Shown piece after piece: positions 43,738 to 54,625 of a stretch of 64,000 nt of DNA. The position numbers were made by a program, and so were the translations under genes. Under the pieces are notes generated by a model. The model had not been told where the DNA came from. It did no database searches and worked only from the letters and a program-made list of their open reading frames with translations. The stretch comes from Silurus meridionalis (taxonomy: Eukaryota; Chordata; Actinopteri; Siluriformes; Siluridae), in NCBI RefSeq assembly GCF_014805685.1, contig NC_060902.1, positions 2,715,145 through 2,779,144 on the forward strand, written 5' to 3'. How positions within the stretch are numbered: the first letter of the stretch is position 1; every line of letters starts with the position of its first letter.

Positions 43738-45668
43738 CATTCAATTCAGTTCATTTTTCTTTGTATTGCACTTTTAACAATGAACATTGTCTCAAAGCAG
43801 CTTTGCACAGATAATGTGTTGAGAAAGAATTAATACATTTGTTCTTTATAAGTGTAAGTTTATCCCTACGCCTGGAACGGATGTGTCAAGGGAAAAACAC
43901 CCTGAGATGGCATAAGGAAGAAACCTTTAGAGGAACCAGACTCAAGAGGGAACATCATCCTCATCTGGGTGGCACCGAATGTCCATTTGTTACAGATATA
44001 CCATGTTGAGGTGCAGATCAAATGCAAACTGTAGTCCTGAGTCAGTGTAGCAGACTGTTGACATTAACTACAGTCCAAATTCATCCTCAAAGCTCCTGTT
44101 TTTACTCCGTCATTTCATGGATCCCCAGGCCTTAGATGTGAACCATCCCCATCTGCACAAAGTGGAATCCAGTTGAAGAGAACACCATCCAGAGGCAGAT
44201 CCAAAGAGAGGAAAGGGGCAGGAACAGTGATCACCGGTACATCAGGAGCATGTTTAACTAGACCGAGAGAAAGAGAGAAGAGGGGTGACAGAAAGAGAAG
44301 GATATGGATTATCATGTGTCCTTATTTTTGTATGAAAGTTAAGTTTGGGACTCCGGCAAGACTCGCTCTGGCATCATAACTAAAAGGAAGAACCAGAAGG
44401 TAATACTTCTAGCTGCATGTGGTTGTAGTAGAAGTACTTTCGTTTTATCCGATTTGAGCAGAAGGAAGTCATCAAGCATCCACTGTCTAATGTCCTTTAC
44501 ACACTCAGCAATATTTTGAAGTTGATCGCTCTCATCTTGTTTCGCTGAGATATACAACTGTGTGTCGTCAGCATAGCAATGGAAGCGAATACCATGTTTA
44601 TGTATAATTTCACCCAGAGGCAGCATATATAAAGAGAAAAGCAGTGGGCCTAATACAGATCCTTGCGGAACATCAAACTTTACCTCAGAGAGTGTGAAGA
44701 ACCATTTACATCAACAAACTGTTAGCGATCAGTCAAATAAGACCTGCAACAGGAGAGAGCTGTTCCCTTCATCCCAACAGCTTCTAGTTTAGTAAGGAGG
44801 ATATTGTGATCAATGGTGTCAAAAGCTGCACAGAGGTCGAGCAAAACAAGTAAAGAGCCAAAACCCTGATCAGAGGCCAATTCATTAAAAGCCAAGTCAT
44901 TTACCACTTTAACTAGCGCCGTCTCTGTGCTATGATGAGGCCGAAATCCCAACTGATACATTTCGAAAATGTTATTTCTAAGTAGATGTAAGAAACTTGA
45001 CCTTGACCCTGTCAGCTGTCCAACCACAGGCCAAAATCAAACCTCCCCGTTTCGAAAATTTTGGAGATAAAGGGGAGGTTTGATCTTGGCCTGTAGTTGG
45101 ACAGCTGACAGGGTCAAGGTCAAGTTTCTTAGTTAGGGGGTTGATAACTGCAGTTTAAAATATTTAGGTACAAAACCAGTGTTGCTGGAAGAATTTATTT
45201 TTAGAACAGGTTCAATTACTTATAGAATTATTTGTTTGAAGAATGAGGGATCGAGAATGCAGGTTGATGATTTTGATGAGAAAATAAATGAAATGAAGTC
45301 ATTCTTCAACTTTGTAATCGATTGTCCATAATAATTACAGTCCTGTCTACAGGGTTATTTATAAAATAAAAAATATTTTGCCTGATGTTTTCAATTTTAT
45401 TATGAAAAAGTCCATGAAATCATTACTACCTATTGATGGTGTGCATGTGAGTGCGGTGCTTTTTTTTTCCTGTTAATTTTGCTACCGTGCTGAATAAAAT
45501 CTAAGATTCTGCTTGTTATTTTCTATGAGGGTGGAGAAATATGCTGATCAGCAGCACTAAGAGCTTTTCTAGAACTCAGAAGATTCTCCTTCCATGCTAT
45601 TTGAAATTTCGATTGAAGCCATTTAGGTTCTAATTTGCACCTATGATCATTATACCACGGGGAATATA
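43738..45668 (-). mobile_element. 5'-truncated L2-like non-LTR retrotransposon
   Basis: Minus-strand RT blocks appear in the correct order: PWYNDHRCKLEPKW (about 45665-45620), NLPFISKIFE (about 45080-45052), NNIFEMYQLGFRPHHSTETA and LVLLDLCAAFDTIDHNILL (44960-44800), [14 protein letters not shown] (about 44700) and [13 protein letters not shown] with the YADD catalytic motif (44580-44560). The 3' UTR extends to an AATTGAATG-type tail at about 43738. The endonuclease is absent. Stops and frameshifts show it is dead, and a 60-bp inverted duplication disrupts it at 44989-45131. Confidence 0.9.
44989..45131. repeat. 60-bp inverted duplication inside the L2-like RT
   Basis: 44989-45048 and 45072-45131 are reverse complements at 58 of 60 positions, with a 23-bp spacer. 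The right arm is the natural RT sequence (minus strand DLDP, CQLSNYRP-type). The left arm is an extra inverted copy placed between SKIFE and SFLHLLRNN. Confidence 0.93.
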
Positions 45669-45714
45669 TGAATACGAGTACTCTCATTTGAATATATTAT
45701 TGTTTCTATAGCAA

Positions 45715-46590
45715 CAACTCATAGACAGGGGACTCGTACTCATAGACAAGGGACTTGTACTCGGACACAGTGGACTCGTACTCGGAAACGGGGGACTTGT
45801 ACTCATAGACAAGGGACTCGTTCTCATAGACAGGCGACTTGGACAAAGGGACTCGTACAGATAGACATGGGACTCGTACTTGGACACAGGGACTAGTTAC
45901 TCAGACACAGGGACTAGTTACTTGGATACGGGGACTAGTTACTCAGACACAGGGACTAGTTACTCAGTCACAGGGACTAGTTACTCAGTCACAGAGACTA
46001 GTTACTCGGACACAGGGACTAGTTACTCAGACACAGGGACTAGTTACTCAGTCACAGAGACTAGTTACTCAGTCACAGAGACTAGTTACTCGGACACAGG
46101 GACTAGTTACTCGGACACAGGGACTAGTTACTCAGACACAGGGACTAGTTACACAGTCACAGGGACTAGTTACTCAGTCACAGAGACTAGTTACTCAGAC
46201 ACAGGGACTAGTTACTCGGACACAGGGACTAGTTACTCAGTCACAGGACTAGTTACTTAGTCACAGAGACTAGTTACTCAGACACAGGGACTAGTTACTC
46301 GGACACAGGGACTAGTTACTTAGTCACAGAGACTAGTTACTCAGACACAGGGACTAGTTACTCGGACACAGGGACTAGTTACTCGGACACAGGGACTAGT
46401 TACACAGTCACAGGGACTAGTTACTCAGTCACAGAGACTAGTTACTCAGACACAGGGACTAGTTACTCGGACACAGGGACTAGTTACTCAGTCACAGAGA
46501 CTAGTTACTCAGACACAGGGACTAGTTACTAGGACACAGGGACTAGTTACTCGGACACAGGGACTAGTTACTCAGACACGGGGACAGAGA
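45715..46590. repeat. 21-bp minisatellite with an ACTAGT in most units
   Basis: The core array from about 45890 has roughly 33 units of GGGACTAGTTACTC followed by AGACACA, GGACACA or AGTCACA. The lead-in 45715-45890 is the same unit decayed to GGACTCGTACTC. As 21 is a multiple of three, two plus frames stay open for 126 and 137 codons (TSYSDTG and LVTQTQG repeats). Variant order is semi-regular, suggesting multi-unit duplications. Confidence 0.95.
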
Positions 46591-47095
46591 AGTGAGCAGG
46601 AGGTTTAATGCCATGTTCTTGTAACCACCATCATCTCTGCATTGTGTTTCTCAACTGATGAAATCAATGAGACGCTCAACATCTATTGCAGGAACGACAG
46701 TTTTTTTTGTATTCTGATAAAAGTCTGTCAGTTGAGCCATTATGACGTCTGCCAAAAAAAGAATGGTGGAAAACATGGTAGAAAATGAAAAATAAATGCT
46801 GAAATAATGGTTTCAAATTTACACCTCATTTAAAGCTTCTCGTCTTTATATTGTTTTGACTTTGAGGAATTTGGGTTTGTGGGACTCAAACAACCTGGAT
46901 GTAAAAATATCTGAGCAAAAATCAGTGCAACCGTCAGCGGCTTCATCGAACATTCTGTCTCCACTGAAAAGTTCAGATGGATCACTATGTTCTTTTCAAA
47001 AGCAACAAGAGAGTGACAGGAAATTGGAGTTCCACATGAGTCCTTTTCTTACAGTGTTTTATTACACACAAAATGTTCTTACACTCATTACAGAA
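46591..47095. other. Unannotated stretch
   Basis: Nothing recognised. The plus ORF from 46856 has no known domain and runs into the next repeat. Confidence 0.4.
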
Positions 47096-47098
47096 CAA

Positions 47099-47220
47099 CC
47101 ACACCCTGCCCCACACCCTGCCCCACCCTGCCCCACACCTGCCCCACCCTGCCCCTCCCTGCCCCACCCTGCTCCACACCCTGCCACACCCTGCTACACC
47201 CTGCTACACCCTGCCCTAAA
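47099..47220. repeat. C-rich ~10-bp repeat (CACCCTGCCC)
   Basis: Irregular CACCCTGCCCCA units, changing to CACCCTGCTA near the right end. Confidence 0.9.
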
Positions 47221-48098
47221 TTCTACTAGATCTTCTGAGATCTTTAAATAGGTTACTCTAGTTGGTATCATGTTTATCATCTGTGCAAACGAGTGGATTT
47301 CCGTTTCACTTCCAGATTAAGAGTGGATGTTAGATTGTAAATATAAAGCACTTTAGGACATTAATCACATTTGGTATTGCAAAACTGTGATTACTACACT
47401 TTGTGTGATTAAATGAATGAAAAAAAAAGTTATATATGTTATTTTCTCTTTGTTTATGTCAAACAATAAAAATCCTTTTCTGCTTTTTATGCTTCAATAT
47501 TAAATTAAATAAAATATAAAATTTAATGCAAGACTGATATAAAATATTAATGATATTAATAATATATTTATATAAAAATATGGTTCAAATTGATCATTTT
47601 ACAATAATAATGAAATTTAAATTATAATAACAACAGATATAAACTAGGAAAGGAAGGGGGGCTAAGCAGGAAGCATACTGACCACAACATTAAAAGGGAA
47701 ACTAAATATTTTTCACATACACTGTTTTGATCACATGCCAAACTGCAGGGCATTTTTTGGTCTATAACAGGAAGTAAAAGTGTCAGTCAGATAGACAATG
47801 TTGGCATCTGATGTAACTGTTGAATAAATGTTGCATGATTTGGTAAATTTCGTGGATGAAGCGAGTTGTGATTAGCTGACAATTTAGAGAGCCGGCTTCT
47901 TTTTCCTGTAATTTCTGAAGTCGTCAGTTTCGCCTACAGAACTGGAAGAGTCATATGTTTTAGCCGAAACAGAAACCCATAGGCCTTTACTTATTTTTGT
48001 AGACTTTTACCACATTTAATTATCAATGAAGTGCAATTGGATGATGTAATTTTTACACATTGTAATCTTTGGCAAATGACTGTTACAAAATATTATTG
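47221..48098. other. Unannotated AT-rich stretch
   Basis: 47400-47640 is over 80% A+T. No feature recognised. Confidence 0.4.
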
Positions 48099-48150
48099 TT
48101 ATTATTATCATTATCATTAATAATATTATTAATGATAATGATAATAATAA
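48099..48150. repeat. Perfect 52-bp AT-rich palindrome
   Basis: Centred between 48124 and 48125, all 26 base pairs match. ATAATGATAATG-type words read the same on both strands. A possible cruciform. Confidence 0.95.
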
Positions 48151-48267
48151 ATATTATAAACATTATTAATAATACTAAATTGACTTTAAACCAAGCATTA
48201 GTCAAACTGTCCTTCATATACTAAATAAACATTTTTTTCAGTTATTTATTTGATTTATTAGTTTATA

Positions 48268-48312
48268 TATATATACTGTATATATATATATATATATATA
48301 ATTTTTTTTTTA
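48268..48312. repeat. (TA)n tract followed by T run
   Basis: Two TA runs separated by CTG, then poly-T. Confidence 0.9.
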
Positions 48313-48454
48313 CATGACCTTCTCTGTATTTGGAGCTGATCTGAGAAACAAGGTACGAATGGTAGATCTATGAGAGAGAAGTTGTATGGACTGTTATTAA
48401 CTATGTTCAGATCACTTTTCATTCAATCTTCTTTTCCTAATTTTTTGTTGAAAA

Positions 48455-48770
48455 GGCAGGATCATCCCAGGCCTTCCTAGTCTCAGTCACAGGTTCCTGG
48501 GGAACCTCAGACAATGAGGTACAAACTTTCCAGCAGGTTCTGGGTCTGACCATGGGATCTCCATCTAGTGAAACTAGCACATCTCTTTTAAGAGAAAAGC
48601 CCAGAGCACCAGAGAGACAAAGGCTTTACTCCAAGGCTCTCTTTGATTGTTGAGCTTCACACCCTATCATGGACAGTATGCCCAGAGGAGCCTCATCTCC
48701 ACCAAGGGTTCTCAAGACCTTATTGTTTCAGTGTCTACAGCTCGTGACCATGGCTGAGGCCTGAACCACC
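48455..48770 (-). mobile_element. Diverged RTE-like LINE fragment
   Basis: Words such as CAGGTTCTGGGTCTGACC, TTGAGCTTCACACCCTAT and CTACAGCTCGTGACCATGG are in the same order as in the C-terminal RT region of fish RTE-like elements read from the opposite strand. The frame is lost. Confidence 0.5.
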
Positions 48771-49601
48771 GTTTTTGTTTACTGTAATAATGAAACTGTG
48801 AACCTTAACTTCTGATTCTCTCAATTTCTAATAAAAGTCTGGGTTAATATATTGAATTCTTTGCATCTGACACTTTCTGGAAGCTAAAGACATCATGATG
48901 AACTGGGAATTAGAAATATAAACTTCCTGTAGGCGGTGGTGATAATTGAAAGCGTGTGCGTACCCGACTGCTGCTTATAAAGCCTTTTTAGCTTTTTTCT
49001 CCGCCGCTTTGAGCGCAGTAGAAACCCGAAACCCCGGAGTCCGATGACCTGCGGAGGTCCAAAGCCAAAGCTTTAATAAGGGACGAAGGCAGCTGAGCAT
49101 GTACAGAAATAACAGGAGGGAGAAGACGAAGGGAGTCCGGCATCCGCTTTCATCCAAGGACAGCACAGAGCGCCTAATTGAGGTTGGAACTTGGTGGAGA
49201 ATTGGGCAAAGAGGTGGAGGGGGTTGGGGGTGTAGGCAGGGAGGAGGTCGAGGAAGAGGTGATGAATGTTCTCGGTGCTTTGGGGGTGGCTATTAGAGCA
49301 CATGGTGTAACAAGTTTGTGCCAAGTTGCAATTCTCCACAGGCACGGACAAAAACACCAGCACAGTTTGCATCATTAAATGTGAGGTTGTTCTACAAGTG
49401 GAGCAGCTTCAATAGGAGCAAGAGATTTTAGTCCAGCAGCACAGCAAAAGCACAAATATTCTCACATGTACCTTACATACTGTAAGCATCCACCTCCTCC
49501 CACCATCCACCCCCTCCCACCATGTTCTACTGTTACAACCCGGAGCAGAACTGAACATCATTTATGAAATGATCTAATCACTCCATGCATAATGAATAAT
49601 G
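48771..49601. other. Unannotated stretch with a G-rich segment
   Basis: 49190-49290 is G-rich (GGTGGAGGGGGTTGGGGG, GGGAGGAGG) and could form quadruplexes. ORFs on both strands have no recognised domain. Confidence 0.35.
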
Positions 49602-49797
49602 TACACCGACCAGCCATAACATTATGACATTATAAGTGTAGAACACTGATGATCTCTTCACCATGGCACCTGTTAGTGGTGAAATATATATTAATTAGGC
49701 AGCAAGTGAACATTTGGTCCTCAGAGTTGACGTGTTAGAAGCAGGAAAAATTAGTGTAAGGATTTGAGTGAGTTTGACAAATTGTGATGTAATGAAA
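49602..49797 (+). mobile_element. Tc1-like family B 5' end
   Basis: Terminus TACACCGACCAGCCATAACA with TTATGAC, leader CACCATGGCACCTGTTAG, then GTTAGAAGCAGGAAAAAT and GGATTTGAGTGAGTTTGAC. It stops before the HTH domain. Confidence 0.85.
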
Positions 49798-50035
49798 CTC
49801 ACGTGCGAGGAGAAGCTATGCGACAGAGTGCGCACGTGGTCAGATCAGCAGACGTGGTAACGCACGTGGTCAGAATAGCACCTGTCGCACAGCTTCCAAT
49901 GTACGGAAGATGTCTTTTGGCACACTGACTTATGAAGGTCGGTGCTCCCTGTGACTGTGCGTGGGGCCTCGTCCTGCCTTCTGTTCGTGTGTTAGAAAAG
50001 TAGTCTCAAAACTTTTCAATACCACCTTGTATTTT
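49798..50035. mobile_element. Probable mariner-like terminal fragment
   Basis: ACGTGGTCAGA words recur three times and the right end TGACTGTGCGTGG ... CAAAACTTTTCAATACCACC matches 18.7 kb. Resembles SETMAR-type mariner termini. Transposase not recognisable. Confidence 0.45.
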
Positions 50036-50053
50036 ATATATTATATGGAGGAA

Positions 50054-50094
50054 ACACACACACACACACACACACAAACACACATACAATACAT

Positions 50095-50160
<66 letters not shown>
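50054..50160. repeat. (CA)n then (TA)n compound microsatellite
   Basis: CA run at 50054-50088 with interruptions, ATACAAT linker, TA run at 50098-50160. Confidence 0.96.
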
Positions 50161-50163
<3 letters not shown>

Positions 50164-50671
50164 GTTTTTTGTCGCTACAGATTTCTAGCATTTTCCAGAA
50201 AGCAGCCGCAAGTTCTCCACTATGTCACGCCACACATGCAAATGAGAACCGAGGACGAATAAATGTCTTGTGACGAGCTCTAACTGACGAGCTGAATGAA
50301 CCTATTCAAGCTTCTAAAGCCGAGGAAGCAGAAGCTGTTTGTGTGGATGCTTTTTCACGTCAGTGTCCTAGCAAGCAAGCAAACAGGATCGTAAACGGTT
50401 CACGGCCGTTGGATTAATTACTCAGAGACAAAAATGAAATTGGGAGAAATGAAATCAAATTTGCTATTTCTATAATGCAATTAAACCCAGTGAATGAGTG
50501 AGTAAAGGGAGTGTAAAGTAAACGCACTGCAGAGCAAAGCACATGCACAGGATATGAAATGTTGAATAAAATGCAGTTGTTGTGTTTATTAGAATTGCCA
50601 CAGTAATTTCAGTTCATCCCTGTAACTCAAATCTTTTCATTCCATTCAACAAAATGACTTGTCCGGATTCG
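50161..50671. other. Unique stretch
   Basis: No coding or repeat identity. 50180-50420 retains CpGs and could be a conserved element or an old mobile element that I do not recognise. Confidence 0.3.
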
Positions 50672-50985
50672 TTTGTTTAAAATATTGGGACTCCTGAATA
50701 TTCCAGCCATATGTGGTTCTTCTGCAAACTGTTATCACAAAGTCAGAGGCACACAGAAGATCTGCTTTACATGGGTTGGAGTGAAAGATCTCCTGCTATG
50801 GAGCGTCAATCTCATTGAACATGATGAGTTGGATTGCTGATTGCACCCCAGACCTCCTCATCTCACCTACATCAGTACCTGCCTTTACTTACTTTAAACC
50901 CTTGTGTCTGAAGGAGCACAAATCTCTACAAATTCACTCCAAAATCTGTGAAACGAAACGACATTCCCCCAAGACCGAGGTTCTA
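50672..50985 (+). mobile_element. Tc1-like relic, family A
   Basis: TATTGGGACTCCTGAATATT, AGATCTGCTTTACATGGGTT, GCACCCCAGACCTCCTCATC and CCAAAATCTGTGAAACG follow the family A order with an internal deletion removing the HDNAPVH segment. Confidence 0.82.
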
Positions 50986-51201
50986 CATTGACGTGTCTGG
51001 GTATGATGCGCCCCCTGCATGCCACATCACTAATTATTAATTTATAATTCAGTATATCATTTCACCATAAATGCCAACACTTACTTATTTGTATGCTTTT
51101 TGATCGTATGCTTCTGTTACATCTTGAACAATGTTGGTGTACGTCAAAGAAACAAGTCTCAATTAGAGAACTTGTGAATGAATGTCTCTATTAAGTCAGA
51201 G

Positions 51202-51202
<1 letters not shown>

Positions 51203-51233
<31 letters not shown>
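51203..51233. repeat. (TG)n microsatellite
   Basis: About 15 units. Confidence 0.96.
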
Positions 51234-51236
<3 letters not shown>

Positions 51237-51852
51237 TGGGAAGACGATCTCACTTAGTAACTTGGAGATTTTTTAGTGTGCACTCTGAGCGCTGGAGTTC
51301 ACAGCAGCCATATTTGGAGGCCATAATGGTTGCTGGGAGTCTAAATGACTGAGAAAGCCAAGGATCTATTCATAAACCGTTCGACTGCAAACATGTTGTG
51401 TTCACACACCAGTCGTATTTGAACAGGATTATGTTTCCCTGCCCAGCATTCAGTCTATGCATTTCCACTGCAGGTTGATTCTTTTATTTCCGCTCTAATC
51501 ATACGCACTTGAATTGAACCTCTATGTGTTCAGGGAAAAGAAATATGGCGGCTTGATGCGATCCAAACACAGTAATAACACGTACCTGCTTCTAAATCAA
51601 TAGGATTGAAAGCAACACAGCAATTTTAAAGCATGTGGGGTTTTTTTTTCTTTTTGAGTCGACGATCAACTACAGAAAACCCTGGAAAAAAACCCACATT
51701 GACTTAAGTTGGAAAATAAAATAATCATTTACATCTTGTACATTTCAGGAGCATTTCTGACATGAGGAGATATTCATCTTTTATGAAAATATCCTGCTTT
51801 TGTCCGATTTAATCCCTTTGCCGGAAATTGTATTTTAAACCCACTAACCACA
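51234..51852. other. Unique stretch, candidate conserved element
   Basis: Non-repetitive. 51280-51600 is balanced in composition with ATTTCCACTGCAGG and GGCGGCTTGATGCG motifs. No exon recognised. Confidence 0.3.
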
Positions 51853-52250
51853 TAGTGGAGAAGTTTGTGGACACCTGAACATGTGCTTTTTGAACATCCG
51901 TTCTACATTTAGTCTCCATTTGCTGTTTTAATAACCTCCACTCTTCTGGAATGATGTTTCACTTGATTTTGTGGAAGATTAATTCAGCACAAGGGTATGA
52001 GGAAAGTCAGTTACTGATGTAGGTGAGAAGGTGAGGAGGTCTGGGGTGCAGTCAGAATCCACATTCATCATGTTCAATAGGGTTGAGAGGTCAGAGCGCT
52101 ATCGCAGGAGATCGTCCACTCCAAACGAAGGAAAGCATATCTCCATGGAGCTTCTAGTTCAAGTGAAGGGAAAATTCCATGCTACAACATCCAAGTCTGT
52201 GCCCCCAAATTTGAAAAAAAAAAAAACAGGTGTCCCAATACTTTTGTCCG
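51853..52250 (-). mobile_element. Tc1-like relic, family A
   Basis: Both outer ends remain (AAGTTTGTGGACACCTGAAC and CAGGTGTCCCAATACTTTTG). Between them are TGCTTTTTGAACATCCG and CATGTTCAATAGGGTTGAG. The catalytic part is truncated. Confidence 0.85.
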
Positions 52251-52424
52251 TTTGTGTTTTTGTTGTGTTTTTATCCATTTCTAGTCGAGTATCAGCTCAC
52301 GAAACTGTTCCCATTCAAAATTGCGCATGTTGTAGCAGCTTAAAACACACAAGTGGCCTTTTCTTCACAACTTCCCACAGAAAACACAGACTCTCCTCTC
52401 CTGGAGACCAACAAAAATGCGTGT

Positions 52425-52459
52425 GAAAGTTCTGACACTGGAGACTCCTTCCATAAATG
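52425..52459 (+). repeat. Dispersed repeat E fragment
   Basis: TCTGACACTGGAGACTCCTT then CCATAAATGAC, as at 61.28 kb and inverted at 28.13 kb. A partner segment (GTTACCATAGAAACTGTGAC) lies at 52704, the SINE having inserted between the two. Confidence 0.5.
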
Positions 52460-52640
52460 ACATTTTGTGGATGCCCTCATCCAGGGGCAACTTACATTTA
52501 TCTCATTTATACAACTGAGCAGCTACGGAGGGGGTTAAGGGCCTGGCTCAGGGGCCCACGAGTGGCAGCTTGGTGTGGCTGGTATTTGAACTCAAGACCT
52601 TCTGCTTCAACATCATTGCCTTAACAACTAAGATACTGAG
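52460..52640 (-). mobile_element. tRNA-derived SINE with L2-type tail
   Basis: Tail ATGCCCTCATCCAGGGGCAA, ACTTACATTTATCTCATTTA, body GGGCCTGGCTCAGGGGCCCA, B-box side TTTGAACTCAAGACCTTCTG. The tRNA-derived end is near 52640. Confidence 0.78.
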
Positions 52641-52785
52641 CTCCTCTTTTTTGTTTGTTTGTTTTTTTGCCTGTTAATTATTATATGTCTTTAGTTTTTG
52701 ATGTTACCATAGAAACTGTGACGTATCAGAAAGAAAGCAGTGGTTTAATAAATCATGCGATTTTTTTTTTTGTCATTTTGGAGAA

Positions 52786-52790
<5 letters not shown>

Positions 52791-52839
<49 letters not shown>
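52791..52839. repeat. (GA)n microsatellite, about 24 units
   Basis: Uninterrupted. Confidence 0.97.
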
Positions 52840-52842
<3 letters not shown>

Positions 52843-52849
52843 TTAAAAA

Positions 52850-53340
52850 AAAAAAGTTCTGACTCCGGGCAACATGGTGAGATCTGATTATATCAGCGAT
52901 GCCCTTCAGCACGGGCCGAGCGCGGCCAAACAAACGCTTCGACAAAATGAAAATCTTTTTCGGGAGGCAGCAGACACGGGGCGGCACGGGGCGGCACGGC
53001 GGGTTAATATTTAATGAACAAACAGAAATGTGATGCGGGCCTTAGCGGGCCGGCGTGTTTACACAGGAGCAATCTGCAGCTTTCGGAAAAAGAGCCGGAT
53101 TTGATTTATGGCTGAGTGGAGAGTGAGAAAATGGGACACCCCGGGTAGGAACGAAAAAAAAAAAACAGAGAGCGAGACCCCTCATGTCGAGCTCTTTCCC
53201 GAAGAAATGAGGAGTCAGCACATTGACTGGATAACAAGACACTTCATCAAGCGCTCCCTTAGCGAGAGAGAGCAGCTTCGGATCGATGGCGCTCAACTCG
53301 CCACGCGTTTGGGGAGTGGCTCTTTTTTTGTCTTTTTTCT
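52850..53340. other. GC-rich unique block, candidate conserved element or CpG-island-like segment
   Basis: The most CpG-dense non-repeat stretch seen (52905-53060 has GCGCGG, CGGCGGG and a doubled CACGGGGCGGCACGGGG motif). It also has ATTA-rich TTAATATTTAATGAAC. It could be a regulatory element or a 5' exon of a gene I cannot identify. No start codon in good coding context is supported. Confidence 0.35.
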
Positions 53341-53696
53341 TTTTTTTTCAGCAGCGTGTGCACTTATTCCGGCACCATATGGAGCTAAGGGTACTCTAGT
53401 AACTCCTTTTGGAAATGGTTTTCAAGATATTCTTATAAGGAAGTGCTAAGCACCTTGCGTCTACTCCGACAGCTTGTCTGTGCTTATTTTTATCCCCGCG
53501 TAGGCGTTGAGAGAGAAACTGAAAAGATATTTGTAAAAAAAGGAAAACACTTCAGGCATGCTGTCAGCGGAAAATACTCCGAACCAGGGTGGTGTGATGA
53601 AGTGAAATTAGTCTTCCAGCATGAAATGGATCCTTTTCCTCTAATAATGCAGCGGTTTGCATTTGTGCTCATTAAACAACAACAATAGCTACAGTG
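53341..53696. other. Unannotated stretch
   Basis: Nothing recognised. Confidence 0.4.
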
Positions 53697-54625
53697 TTGT
53701 GACAGAAGTATTGGGACACCTGACTTCTCCAGCCATATTTAGTACTTCTTTAAACACAACTGTACAGAACATGTTTGAACGCAGTACTATGGAATTATTT
53801 CATGAACTAGGAGACCCAATCTTGTTCTGGCAGATCTTCCCCTGAACGCTATTTGTCCACTCCAAAACACAGCTGCACGGCTTGTGTTCAATCTGCCCAA
53901 GATCTCCCATACCACCCCACCGCTGCGCTCCCTTCACTGGCTTCCAGTAGCTGCACGTATCAGATTCAAAACACTGATGTTTGCCTACAAGGCCAAAAAT
54001 GGACCAGCGCCATCTTACCTCAGTGACCTCATTACATCTCGCACTGCACCACGCTGTCTGAGATCCTCCAGCACTGCTCGACTGGTACCACCTTCTCTCA
54101 GAATATGAGGCAGGTACACTTCTAAGCTCTTCTCTGTTCTGTTCAGGTGGTGGAATGAACTTCCCCTAGATGTCCGTACAGCAGAGTCCCTGACTATCTT
54201 CAAGCGACGATTGAAGACCTACCTCTTCCTGAAACACTTAAATTAGCACTTCCAAGTTTGTAGAATTCAAGAGTTATATTTATATTAAGTTTGTAATCTT
54301 GCGTACCAGTGTAGATTTATTCATCTTTTGTACGTCGCTCTGGATAAGGGCGTCTGCTAAATACCGCAAATGTGAATGTAAAAGTAAATGTTCCAGCATG
54401 GCAATGCCTCTTATGCACAAAGCCAGCTCTATGAAGATCTGCTTTACATGTGTTAGAGTGGAAGATCTTCTGCTATAGAACTATCGAACAGGATGAATGT
54501 GAACGCTAACTGCACCCCAGGCCTCCTCACCTTCTCATATACACCAGACTTTACTAACACCCTTGTAAACCTCAATCACAAATATAACAGCAAATGGGGA
54601 CTAAATGTGGATAGGAATGTGAAAG
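53697..54625 (+). mobile_element. Tc1-like family A relic split by an L2 3' end
   Basis: 5' part 53697-53832 (TATTGGGACACCTGACTTCT ... GAGACCCAATCTTGTTCTGG) and 3' part 54389-54625 (GTTCCAGCATGGCAATGCCT, CACAAAGCCAGCTCTATGAA, GCACCCCAGGCCTCCTCACC) are one element. The interruption falls exactly within CTGTTCCAGCATGAC of the family consensus. Confidence 0.88.
53833..54388 (+). mobile_element. L2-like LINE 3' end (RT C-terminus, 3' UTR and tail)
   Basis: It encodes NTAARLVFNLPKISHTTPPL, RSLHWLPVAARIRFKTLMFA, YKAKNGPAPSYLSDL and, after a frame change, WWNELPLDVRTAESL: the C-terminal domain of an L2-type RT. The 3' end has GTCGCTCTGGATAAGGGCGT then CTGCTAAATACC and AAATGTGAATGTAAAAG tail repeats. 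It is bounded by a 10-bp target duplication TGTTCTGGCA (53823-53832) and TGTTCCAGCA (54389-54398). Confidence 0.92.

Noticed and set aside
44339..45027. Reverse-transcriptase ORFs as an active gene
   Set aside because: Motifs are clear, but stops, frameshifts, an inverted duplication and 5' truncation show a dead LINE.
45839..46260. Two overlapping plus ORFs of 137 and 126 aa
   Set aside because: Frames of the 21-bp minisatellite.
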